Notes under the pieces: generated by a model
Database searches by the model: none
Told to the model about the DNA's origin: nothing
What the model saw: the letters and a program-made list of their open reading frames with translations, nothing else
Translations under genes and position numbers: made by a program
Part shown: positions 38,101 to 47,100 of the stretch, piece after piece
Position numbering within the stretch: the first letter of the stretch is position 1
How the letters are laid out: every line of letters begins with the position of its first letter
DNA from: Bacteroidales bacterium
GTDB lineage: Bacteria > Bacteroidota > Bacteroidia > Bacteroidales > F082
DNA length: 64,000 nucleotides
Direction of reading: 5' to 3'
Assembly (NCBI GenBank): GCA_023229245.1
Contig: JALNZU010000007.1
Span: 38,314-102,313, forward strand

Positions 38101-40867
38101 CGCCGGTAACCACACCGCTGCCGGCGGGGTCAACCACAATGTCAAAGGTGTAATCGACCAGTTCAAAATTGGCAGTATAAGTCAGATCGTTGGACGGCAT
38201 AGTAAAGCTGTAGTTAGCATCTGCTGATACTTCCACATCATTTTCATCTGTCCAGTTTACAAAGGCCCAGCCTTCGTTAGCTGTAGCTGTGATATCTACC
38301 ACATCACCGAAGTTATATACGCCTTCACCGGTAACCACACCGCTGCCGGCAGGGTTAACCAATATATCAAAGGTATAATCAATCAGTTCAAAATTGGCAG
38401 TATAAGTCAGATCGTTGGAAGGCATAGTAAAGCTGTAGTTAGCATCTGCTGATACTTCTACATCATTTTCATCTGTCCAGTTCACAAAGGCCCAGCCTTC
38501 GTTGGCTGTAGCAGTGATCTCAACTAAATCACCGAAGTTATATACGCCTTCACCGGTAACCACACCACTTCCGGCGGGGTCAACTATTAGATCAAAGGTG
38601 TAATCAATTTGAGTAAAATTAGCTACTACACCCATATTATTTATCATGGTTATAGTAGTAATTGGGTCGTGTTGATTTTGTACGCTGCCTTCCCATGATT
38701 CAAACTCCCATCCTTCATCGCCTATAGCTTCAAGGGTAAGGATAGTACCATAGAATACAGTAAATTTATTGGTTGTTCCTTGATCGGGGTCAAGCACAAT
38801 ATCGCCATCTTTGACAAGCACGCTACCATTTCCGGTTGTGCTAAGGGTCAATATCCGGGTATCAATATTGCAATCTACCAAACCGTCAACAAATTCAACA
38901 TCTAACACCACTGCTTCTAGTCCGGTAATTTCGGCACCAGGCATAAAGCTAACGGGGCTTACCATACCGGCATAGCCAAACACAATATCAAACACTTTCC
39001 CATCAAAGTTCTTAGGTGCTACCGAATTCCAACCAATAGTAATTGAGTTATTGGTAATATTGATCTGATAGCCTGCAAACTCGGGGTTTACATTATCTAA
39101 ATCAACGAATGTCAGTACAGCAGGATCGAAGCTTATCGGCAAGGTCATTGAGGTTACTTGTCCTACGTCTTCAAAAGTAAGAGGTACAACAGCTGTACCA
39201 CCCACACATTGTGTAACAGTTCCGATGATAGCCTTAGCATCGCTTTGTCCTGGTATTACTTGTCCGTTCACATAATTCACGGGTATTGGTAACGCATTTG
39301 TACCACTAATTTCGGAGGCATCACCAAATGTAATAGGTGCCGGGCCGCCACCGTGATATATAAAGTCTAAAGTAAGTAGGGCGCCGTCATTCAATGCAAC
39401 TCCAGCAGGGTCGAACCAGGCAACTATCAGTTTATCGGCTGTTTGATTTTCAGTCCAACCTGCTAGTTGTTCATAAGTAAATGAAGCAAGCGTAAGTTTG
39501 CTGTTATCAAATTGTATGGTAAGTTCTACAGCGGCTACTGTTCCTATTTCGGAAGCTATTACCGGTACAGACACCAATTGTCCGGCAAGTCCGCTCACCT
39601 CACTGATAGTAAGGCTTGCATTACTTACGGTAGGGCTAACAACACCATTTACATATTGTGTTGCTAATGGTGTAGTATTTTGGTCGCTTACTTCTGATCC
39701 GGGCAGGAATTGTATAACGGCATCGCTAACACCTGTATAAATAAAGTCTAAGAAGATCACATCTGTATCACTCAGATCGGTTGCAGCGCCAGTCCATGCA
39801 ATATTGATATTTTTACCAACTTGATTTACAATCACTCCTGGATCAAATTCATTGCTTGTACCTGTATATGTCAGTCGTGTATCATCGAATTCAGTAAACA
39901 AGGTAAAGGCGCTAACGCTTGTATATCCTTGTCCGCTAAAGTTTACCGGAATACTTACTGTATTTCCGCTAACTGCATCTGTTGAGCCTATTGTTACAGT
40001 ACCTACGGCAGGGACTTGAGTAATACTTCCTTTTATATAGGAAATATCTTCAACAGCAACGCCTCCATATGAGACATCATTTCCTGGGGCCCATACAAGG
40101 TCTGTATTAAATCCTCCAACGTATTCAAAAGTAATATCAAACACTCTTCCAGCGGGGATAAATCCAACGCCATTAGTAAACCATTGCAGTTGTAAGATAT
40201 CACCTACTAGATTAGTTTCCCATATGCCCTGATCGAATCCGGGGAATATATTTGATAAGTTTATGTAGGTCAACAATTCTGAAGGCACTTCAATATTAAA
40301 TGCCAGTGAATTGATATTATCTACAAAGTTATTCATTTCTATTCCCACGTTTACTTCGCCTGGGGCAGTCACAACATCCCATATTTTCACTACAGGATTA
40401 GGGATGGGTTGGGTTGTAGTTATAGTTCCGTCAGTATAGACTATACCGGGTACCTCAAAAATATCATAGGTTACATCGCATTTATCTGCCTGGAACGCAA
40501 GTATAGTACTTGCCGCACCGGTATAGTTAAATTTAATGTCAAACACGTGGCCGTTTGGTTGATATCCTGCACCTATGTCGTAATAGGCAATTGCTAATGT
40601 ATTTCCATTATGAAATGCTGTCATTGTAGGTGCGGTAAAACCAACCTTATTCACTACATCAACAAACTCGAGTAAATTTTCGTTTGCTGTTATAAAGAAT
40701 GTAAAGGAGTTCACATTTTGACTAAAGTTAAGCATCTCCACAGGTACGAGTATCTCGCCAGGGCCTGAAGTTACATCACCAAGTTTCACTTCCGGTGCGG
40801 CTTGTGCTAGCACACTTCCAACAGCCAAAAGCAAAGCTATAAAGGTTAGGTAGATTTTTTTTCTCAT
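32165..40867 (-). CDS. Giant T9SS surface protein with five cohesin-like domains
   Basis: This 2900-residue exported protein has signal peptide MRKKIYLTFIALLLAVGSVL. Five cohesin-like beta-sandwich repeats follow (about residues 26-149, 158-283, 289-411, 416-538, 545-664; for example GPGEILVPVEMLNF). Next are a first InlB-like repeat (671-752) and four close tandem ones (757-1052). Then come choice-of-anchor J domains (1058-1225, 1883-2045) resembling gingipain cleaved-adhesin domains. A CDAGP module (1310-1467), a CARDB-like domain and GEVED domain (to about 1720), Fn3-like domains, a DNGPF module (2234-2426) and a second CDAGP module (2590-2750) complete it. The end (2820-2900, ISVYPIPANSTLHIKLVEG...TIVISK) is a T9SS type A sorting domain. 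No catalytic domain was recognised, so adhesin or scaffold is likely. A promoter is uncertain; TAGAATTG at 40944-40951 is a one-mismatch -7 candidate. Confidence 0.85.
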   Translation of the reverse strand: MRKKIYLTFIALLLAVGSVLAQAAPEVKLGDVTSGPGEILVPVEMLNFSQNVNSFTFFITANENLLEFVDVVNKVGFTAPTMTAFHNGNTLAIAYYDIGAGYQPNGHVFDIKFNYTGAASTILAFQADKCDVTYDIFEVPGIVYTDGTITTTQPIPNPVVKIWDVVTAPGEVNVGIEMNNFVDNINSLAFNIEVPSELLTYINLSNIFPGFDQGIWETNLVGDILQLQWFTNGVGFIPAGRVFDITFEYVGGFNTDLVWAPGNDVSYGGVAVEDISYIKGSITQVPAVGTVTIGSTDAVSGNTVSIPVNFSGQGYTSVSAFTLFTEFDDTRLTYTGTSNEFDPGVIVNQVGKNINIAWTGAATDLSDTDVIFLDFIYTGVSDAVIQFLPGSEVSDQNTTPLATQYVNGVVSPTVSNASLTISEVSGLAGQLVSVPVIASEIGTVAAVELTIQFDNSKLTLASFTYEQLAGWTENQTADKLIVAWFDPAGVALNDGALLTLDFIYHGGGPAPITFGDASEISGTNALPIPVNYVNGQVIPGQSDAKAIIGTVTQCVGGTAVVPLTFEDVGQVTSMTLPISFDPAVLTFVDLDNVNPEFAGYQINITNNSITIGWNSVAPKNFDGKVFDIVFGYAGMVSPVSFMPGAEITGLEAVVLDVEFVDGLVDCNIDTRILTLSTTGNGSVLVKDGDIVLDPDQGTTNKFTVFYGTILTLEAIGDEGWEFESWEGSVQNQHDPITTITMINNMGVVANFTQIDYTFDLIVDPAGSGVVTGEGVYNFGDLVEITATANEGWAFVNWTDENDVEVSADANYSFTMPSNDLTYTANFELIDYTFDILVNPAGSGVVTGEGVYNFGDVVDITATANEGWAFVNWTDENDVEVSADANYSFTMPSNDLTYTANFELVDYTFDIVVDPAGSGVVTGEGVYNFGDVVDITATANEGWAFVNWTDENNAVVSADANYSFSMPSNDLTYTANFVLVNYTLTLVADPAAGGTVNGGGSYNFGDAVTIVATPTAGWDFVNWTDDNNAVVSADASYSFTMPSNDLVYTANFELAYVASFPFSEDFEGDWPPLGWGIYDVDANANVRIWTQSTTQNHTPGGSKSAFHNYGPGSQNDDGWLVTPKIPLPAAIDIELIFWSFNSFPTYYGKNSVLISTGNGTPQGGDFVEIWSPASITGAWTETVLDLSSYAGQEVYIAFRYEGSNAHGWYVDDVVVDEMLIPAAISVNPAQLSETLQMFESSVKQLTVTNTGQIDLDFQLTVNTGQRITAEPDTPEDYDRLAARLAADGHDYGTFTLTNRGGGTTDVPKNPKDQVVLRYDGPNEGNAVGAGGATFIVAAYWPASTMGAYAGMQLENVDVYILDPVISATLKVYGQGSSTAPGALLYQQAFSPTEESWNNIELLDPVEITGQDFWVGYEVEYAAGTFPAGVDAGPAVDGFGNWVYLNGQWMTLLEASATLNYNWNIAAYLGSGVSYANDVGVQSLLSPVTAPDLGDETVTVRVRNYGTNPQSNITVSYTLDGGAAVTATIPGPLAPGASIDHTFDGTVDLSIVGQTYVFEACATVAGDENAANDCKTVDVTNLMPVYCDASTTYEDEYIARVQIGTIDNSSGWQGGVADYTDQFTVISSGYSDEITVTNGSPWASDKTTVWVDWNGDYDFGVGTDEEFVLVSDDGEVTFKGEIAVPAGTPAGMYRMRIRLTYSVNPVPCGVMSYGEVEDYTIKVIDDAPPVPWLSATPLSGTIAGGESMTIDVTFDATDVTPGTYNGSLIFNSNDAANPVVTVPVTLDVQPSELPAPRNLTGTGLSNAAQLAWQAPNLTGFDNLNLTGYNVYRDGNKIGTTGAAELSYMDVGVEGGSYLYSVTAEYGDPYSGESDPVSTNVTVFGPASFPFAEDFETDFPPHGWIVFDVDANPNVRTWTGSTAQNHTPGGTTSAFHNYGPSAQTEDGWLVSPRIPLPGNTDLELRFWNYNSFPTYYEKNSVLISTASGLPQDGDFVEIWSPASITAAWSETVLDLSGYAGEEVYIAFRYEGSNAHAWYLDDIVVDETVLAPIISISPMSLTETLEVGESSVQQLTVSNLGDADLDFQILVSSTPDAWLSASPLSATVAAGANTTIDVTFDATTLAEGTYTGSLEFSSNDLIQPVVNIPVNLVVQVTNICYPSPRNLTGTVDEQDVILSWQAPDLGDNPGVKGFYDDFESGTPTEFIAVGSTEPLDIAESGGIPAEVVTGIKHMMGSGTRSLLYDNGPFINAPGQGAGGADVSHLHSGLNIYGPNANNAAGYRIADDFVVDETWTIESITFYAYQTGSGTNSTFTGGFVQIWDAAPDAGGQVIWGDLTTNLMASTAWTNVYRTNETALTNTDRPIMQIVCATPGLELDPGTYWVDYSLTGSLASGPWAVPITITGQTTTGDAKQFTGSAWVDLEDDGTNTPYGTTFIIEGETSSSGCQHGELLGYNVYRDNVKIGETVVDVRTYIDSNVEVGTYTYGVTAIYGDPYPGESEPVTTSVTVSPLDDPTITVTPAALEFDVHIGGSQNKSLTIGNTGIGDLDWSASVQYLSKLVSPIPVPEGPTPSLNVSASFTKADGQAGGAPGTTEGGEVVILNYDGENDDAIGLQGGGTFYVAARFPSDMVSAYAGYSLESVDVYINDVPSPGVLYIWGAGTSTTTGSILHQQNFNAAPDDWNTITLTTPVTLSGQDIWVGYSVTHGDQQWPAGCDAGPAHPQGDWISMDGSSWDHLAGYGLNFSWNIRALIKSVIDFDWLSFSPTTGSVAAGFTQSVTVTADAGDLPAGITYYANILIASNDAATPVKTVPVQLEILEGVDERAMDQISVYPIPANSTLHIKLVEGVRELRMINLMGQIVHQSKLDGELDKTIDLTGLQSGVYTLQFVNTKGETYQRTIVISK
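33590..34265 (-). repeat. DNA block shared with the 2652-residue protein gene (copy 1)
   Basis: This segment, encoding the DNGPF module and its N-terminal flank, is nearly the same at base level as 52,085-52,780. Long runs match exactly, for instance around the clause encoding GPWAV and the stretch CTCAGTACTGCCTACTGC. It indicates recent duplication or gene conversion between the two genes. Confidence 0.7.
37712..38599 (-). repeat. Four tandem InlB-like repeat units of about 225 bp
   Basis: Four units of about 75 codons encode GSGVVTGEGVYNFGDVVDIT, ANEGWAFVNWTDEN and SADANYSFTMPSNDLTYTAN with few changes. The middle units are almost identical in DNA; the last unit (GGTVNGGGSYNFGDAVTI) has diverged most. 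Such near-identity makes unit number prone to change by slippage or recombination, and prone to assembly collapse. Confidence 0.85.
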
Positions 40868-40973
40868 CTGCGTTATTGTTTTTGCGTTAATATTCTCATT
40901 TCTTCTTTTAGATGGTATCCCACTTTAGTGTAAGATGAGTCTGCAATTCTATGCTGGATAAATTCGTTAAAAT

Positions 40974-40999
40974 CAAAAAAAGGCAAACCTATTTTGCCT
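40974..40999 (-). terminator. Second hairpin ahead of the 2900-residue protein gene
   Basis: AGGCAAA (40981-40987) pairs with TTTGCCT (40993-40999). On the minus strand the hairpin runs into seven T, so it can act as an intrinsic terminator. It lies between the main terminator of the upstream giant gene (41061-41100) and the start at 40867. It could be a back-up terminator or a leader attenuator. Confidence 0.5.
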
Positions 41000-41060
41000 G
41001 TAAAAATTTTGTTTTCTATTCAAACAAATCAATCCTTTTATAATTAACATCTTTTTAAGT

Positions 41061-41100
41061 TAAAAAATGCCATTCCGGAGAGTACCTCCGGAATGGCATA
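41061..41100 (-). terminator. Terminator of the cohesin/dockerin-like giant gene
   Basis: A perfect 14-bp stem (ATGCCATTCCGGAG at 41067-41080, CTCCGGAATGGCAT at 41086-41099) with a 5-base loop is followed on the minus strand by a T-run. It starts 15 bases after the stop at 41114. Confidence 0.88.
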
Positions 41101-41113
41101 GGGGGATATATAC

Positions 41114-44100
41114 CTATTTCACTAAAATAAGAGTTCCATTTAAAGTATGCGATTTGGCGCCACCTTCAAGAGTAATCCGGTAGTAATAGGTACCAGCGCC
41201 GGTGAGCATGCTGTTGTCTAATTGTACAGTATGCTGTCCAGCTATTTGAGCCTCATTCACAAGAGTAACTACAGCTTGTCCTAACTGATTATACACTACT
41301 AACTGTACTTTTCCTGATTCAGGCAGGGTATATGCAAAGTTAGCTTCGTAATTAAATGGGTTAGGATAAACTACAGCATCTAATTGCATGTTCTCGTTCA
41401 CAGAAGCCAGTCCGCTATTCAGTGCGGTGGTATTCAGGCTTGCGTTCACAGGATTTGCAAAAGCGTCAGCGAATTCGGTCATACCGTCAAGTGCAAAGTA
41501 TTCTGTTTGAGCATCGATAGGAGCTAATACACGGGCATTCACAATGAACATGGTTTCGTTGCTGGCATAGGTTCTGGCATTCAGATCCATCCAGGCAAGG
41601 TCAATAGCACCGTTTTCATTGTCAACACGATATGTATCGAATCCTTCAATACCAGTTACTTCAATCAGGCTGTTATCGAAGTGTAAGCCTAAGGTGATAG
41701 CACCTAATTGGGCAGCGTGGTCAATACGAACAGGTATTCTTACCTCTTCACCAACGCTTACGTTCAACACATCCTGATAGTTCATTGCCATTTGTGCTTT
41801 GGCACCGGCTTGCGGTACATAGCTGGCATTGACATCACCTGTTGCAATGTAGTAGATGTTGAATTGCAATACACCATCCTGACCTACCACATCAGCTGTA
41901 TAGAAGTAACCACCTGCTGGAGTACCATCGGTGAAGGCACCATTAGCATCGAACAGAGTAGAAGGAGCTTGTGGATAGTCGGCACCACCGGCAACACGGA
42001 AGTTAGGTGTAGCATTCGGATATCTGTCTAATAAACCAATACCACGACGCATTGCAATTAAGGCATCATTAGCCACAACAGCACCACTGTTATCCACATC
42101 AGCCACGCTCAGTGCGAAATCTGTAATATTATTTGCACTTACAGGGGCTATCCATGAGAAGTTCTCTATCGCAGTATTATTAGTTACCATGTAATTTATA
42201 ATAAGCGCATCGGTAGCGTTCACACCACCCCAGCCGTTCTTATTCCAGCTGTTGTCGTATGGTTTGTCTTCCCAAACTTTTACAGTATAAGTGGTTCCAG
42301 GAATAATTCCATCAAACTCATAAGCTCCATCAGCACCTATTGCTACAGGACCACCTACTAACACAGCACCGTCGTATAGCTCAACATTGATATTTGCTGA
42401 GGCAGGTACTTTTGAAGGATACTTGTTAAAGTAGCGTACATCACCTACAAGCGTATTACCAGTAGGTATGAAGGTGGCTGTAATAGCCAGGTTATTGGCA
42501 GGCATGGTGAAGTCAACTTTATTACCATCTACTACAGCACCTGCAGGTAATCCGGCCCAGTTGCCAAATATGAATCCTGCGTTAGGTGTAGCGGTGATGG
42601 AAACATCGTCGCCAACGTTATAAGTAGGATCTATTGCACTGAATGTACCACCATTGGCAGGTACAGCTGTTAAGCTGATGATATAGTCGTTCTTTACAAA
42701 GTTTGCATGAACAGTTACATCATTATCAGGCTGATTGAAGACTAATGGGTTAACAGTAGGATCAGCTACTACAACACCCACTATATCCCAGTCAACAAGC
42801 TCATATCCTGCATCAGGGGTAGCTGTAACTGTTACGGCATCGCCATAATGTTTCACCTGAGAAGCAGGTGCAGCAGTACCACCGGCACCGGCAGTTGCTG
42901 TAACGGTATAATCGATTGCCAGGAATTTGGCAGTCAGTATAACGTCATTAGGCTCCATAGTAAACTGTACAGGGTTAGCCATTGCATCGCCAAGTACAAC
43001 TCCTACTGCTATCCAGCCGTCAAACTCAAATCCGGTATCAGCAGTAGCAAGTACTTCAACATCGTCGCCAACTATTTTTATCTGGGCTACAGGATCAACT
43101 GTTCCACCTGCCTGAGCATTAGCGGTTACATTGTATTCAATAGCTACATATACTGCTTCAAAATCAGCGTCGTCATCTACATTCCAGTTAAAGGTTTTCT
43201 GATCGATAAATATTACACCATCTTTTGTCCAATACTGGAATTCGTATCCCGGATTGTCAACAGTAGTAATAGTTACAATATCGTTGCAGTTATAAGGTCC
43301 TGCAGGAGAAATAGAGGCTGTACCGGCAACTGGAGGATTAACGGTAGCTGTTACATCGTATTCATTAACTTCCTCTACAAACTTAGCATAGATAAACAAG
43401 TTAACTTGTGGTGCAGGTAATGCGTATGGTATGAAATTAAATTCGGCATCTGTTACCGGATTCCCACCTGCATCGGTTAATGGAATAGTCAGCAGAGCGT
43501 CGGCATACCAGCCATCAAATTTGTAAGTATGTTCACAAGTTGCCACATTAGGTGTAGCAGTTATTGCGATTGGCAGGCCATCGAATACAAAGTTTCCGGC
43601 AGCTTGTGCAACGGCACCAAATCCAGGATTAGCATTATCAACGATCAGATTATATACAATTTTGCCATAATTTGCAGTTGCAGTTTTATTAGCATCCATT
43701 TCCACATATTGTCCAGGCAGGATCACATTGGGGCTCCATCCATTAAATTCGTATCCAGGCTCGGTTACTTGCTGATCAACGAGTACTTCTACTCCATGAG
43801 CAAATGTACCGGCACCGGTTACATCACCAAATCCGGCAGGATTGGCTACAGTAGCCAGATTGTAAATTGGATACTCCGGATTACCTACCTCAACAAATAT
43901 TGCATAAATATACAGAGGTGGATTTCCATTAACGGCAGGAATAGTATAGGTGAAGTTGTTCTGATCACTTACCTGATTACCACGCAGAATTTTATTTGCT
44001 GGTGGATCCTGGAACTCACCTACCATCCAGTTCACAAAGCGGTATCCCGGTAGCGGTGTAGCTGTCAGATCAACTGTCTGACCGGCTGTAAAGGTTCCGG

Positions 44101-47100
44101 CAGCAGGATCTCTGGTAACGACTCCACCCCAGTTTACTATATTGAAGTTAGCATGTGGACGCAGATAAGTACGTACAACAGGAGTAAATGTATATGCAGT
44201 TTTTACATATTTGGCAGTCAGGGTAACAGCATTAGCCGGCATATTGAAGTTCACCGGATTAGCTACTTGTTGTGCAGGTGTCAAAGCAACACCAACAGCT
44301 TCCCATTCGGCAAATGTATATCCGGGAGCAGCTGTAGCGGTAGCAGCTAAAGGTCCAACCACATAATTACCTGATACTAAGTTGACGCTACCTCCTTCAA
44401 CCGGGTCATTTTCCACTGTCAATGCATAGGTTGGAGCCGGAGGAGCAGTACTTACAAATACGGCTGTCAGATCAACCGGCCCGGTCAGATTGCTAATGGT
44501 AAATGGGTTGTCTGTTGAAACATCGGCACCACCTGCAGTGACCCACTTAACGAAAGCAAATCCAGCAGCAGGGGTAGCAGCAAATGTAACAGCTTTGGTA
44601 CGCTGGAAATTACCTTGTCCTACACGACCAATTCCCACATTATTAAAAGTAAATCCTAAACCACCTTGATTACCTGTATTGACATTAAAGGCCGGAGTAG
44701 AATTATTAATAGTTCCTTCGCTTCTGTCAAGGCTGCGTACTGCTACAGTATATTCTTTCAGATCCACAACAGCTTTCAGGTCAATATCATTACATCCAAC
44801 GGTATATATCCATTCTGAGCGGTCTTCAAAGCGAACAGGTCCACCCATTACAACCGGATTATTTGCACCATCTACCCATCTCCAGGTATAATAGTCAGGT
44901 TCCGGATAAGAGGTGATATACACTAAATCTCCAAAAGTGAAGTCAGCGCCATTAATATCATTGATAGTCAACGGCACATCACGGTTAAAATCGGTAAAGA
45001 TGATGACAGTAGCCAGATCGGCATCATTAGCCGTAGCACTTACATGTACATCGTCTCTCAACTTAAAGACAGCTTTAACACGGAAGTTTCCATCTACTGT
45101 AAAGAAGTCGGTAGGATTGGTTAATTTGAAATCAACCCAGCCACCGGCAGGTAATATGGAAGGATTCCACTGTTGCCATTTTACAAAGACATAGCGGCAA
45201 TCAAAATCAATAGCTTCTAATTTTACTTTGGTATCATATACATACTGCTCCCACTTATAGGTAATACCCTGGAATGGGGCACCTTCAACACCAACAGCTA
45301 TGGTAGGTGCACCGCCAAATTCAACGGTTGCATTTACAACACCGCTATTGATATCCTGTGGATCGGTAGCAGCAAATAATACAGGTTGGAAATCAGCAAA
45401 CAATGCCTGTACGTTCCAGGTTAAATTATGAGCTAAGTTACCAACTATACTGAAAGTAAGGGTACTTACTTTTCCTGTTGCCGGATATCCGACTGCAGTA
45501 TGATCAGGTGTATTTTCAACTACAGTTTCCAGTACGCTAGCTGGTAAAGCAGCAACATTCCAGCCGGTTACATATTGGCCGGCGCCTGGAGTAGCTGTTA
45601 GGGTAACTGTAGTACCATGTGTTTTAACTCCGCCACCGGCTACTGTATTACCAGGGGCTGGTACGGCAGTCACATTGACTGTATATGTATTGATAGCAAA
45701 GTTAGCTTGATATCCAATTTCTTGTGTACAAGTAGCAGGTTTAATATCCTCGGCAGCCACATTAAAGTTTTGAGGTGCATAGTTGATACCTAACTGAGGA
45801 TTTACTATAGGAGCGGCTATAGGTAATAAGGCTCCCCAGGCTGCGCCACCATTGGTGCTGCGCTTCCAGCCGGTAAAGTGGTATCCTTCTCCATTGATAG
45901 CATCAAAAGCGTGGATAACTGTTACATCTGCAACAAAATCAACGTCTTTTGTAATAGCAAAACCAGGACCTGCTCCAACAGAAACTACTGCATTTCCGTC
46001 AAAGGTAGCATTAGATACTATAGGTGCGGCGGGTGCAGCGGGGAATACCGGTGCAATAGGCCAGGGAGCTACATCAACTACTATAGGATATTCGTTAGTT
46101 GTAGTCCAGTGCCAGCCGTCGTTTCCATCCTGATGATCATAGTTAAACTCACCGGCTAACAGATTCAGACCAGTTTCCATATCAATGAATCCAAAATTGG
46201 CATCCATTCCGACATTATTTCTGATTCTATATTGAGTATTATAGTCGAATGGTGTAGTTCCGTTCTTATAGGTGAAGGTAAATACTCTTGGTGCTCCAGA
46301 TACGTCAATAGCAACCGTCCAATCGGCGGCAGGAACGTCAACCCAGTTTAGACCGTCAAAGGTTTGAAGAGTAAACTTATGCTTTGGATTATCAGTTATC
46401 GTATTTCCGTTCAGATATTTCACCGGATTCAAAAAGGTGAGGGTCATAGTACCACATACAGCAGCATCAACATCATAAGGACTTACTACAGGCAAGGTAG
46501 CTGTGGCAATATCCCAGGTATTGAATACGACTGCTCTGTCAGGATCAATTTGTAATGATCCGGCTATGCTTGGGTCTCTATCTTCCCCGTCAAGGCTATA
46601 TGCTACCTGAACTCCATCAGCATCGTAAATGTTCAGGAAACGGATGCGATACTGTGTGCTGTATTCGAGCGGATCATCCGGAACAATATGCACTTTATTT
46701 CCAACCCGGTTCGAAGTAAACGGGACGAGTTGGTAATTTGCTCCATCCCACTTTTCCAATTTCACAAAGTCGCCTATATCGTTTACTGGTAATACGTTAC
46801 CATTCACGTCAAACACCGGTTTGTTGAACTCAATGTATAAAGGAGTTTCTATCGGCACATCAGCAACTGGCGCTGTCGGACGTACACCCACTACACCGTA
46901 TGTTGGATTAAACATGGCATAATAAGGAGCTAATATATTACCGGTAGTGACAAAAGGAGTATTAACTACGTAGTTTCCATTAGCTACTGTTACTACACCA
47001 GCTATGGTAACATCCTTTCCATTTCCGACATTTGCATTGTCAAATGTTGCGTTTGCACCGCCAAAGTTCACAGCACCGGGAGCATTGCCAGCAATAGCAC

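Noticed and set aside
42848..44350. Long Cys/Ser/Tyr/Ile-rich plus-strand frames opposite the giant genes
   Set aside because: They are antisense shadows of repetitive Gly/Val/Thr-rich coding sequence, without start signals or recognisable domains.
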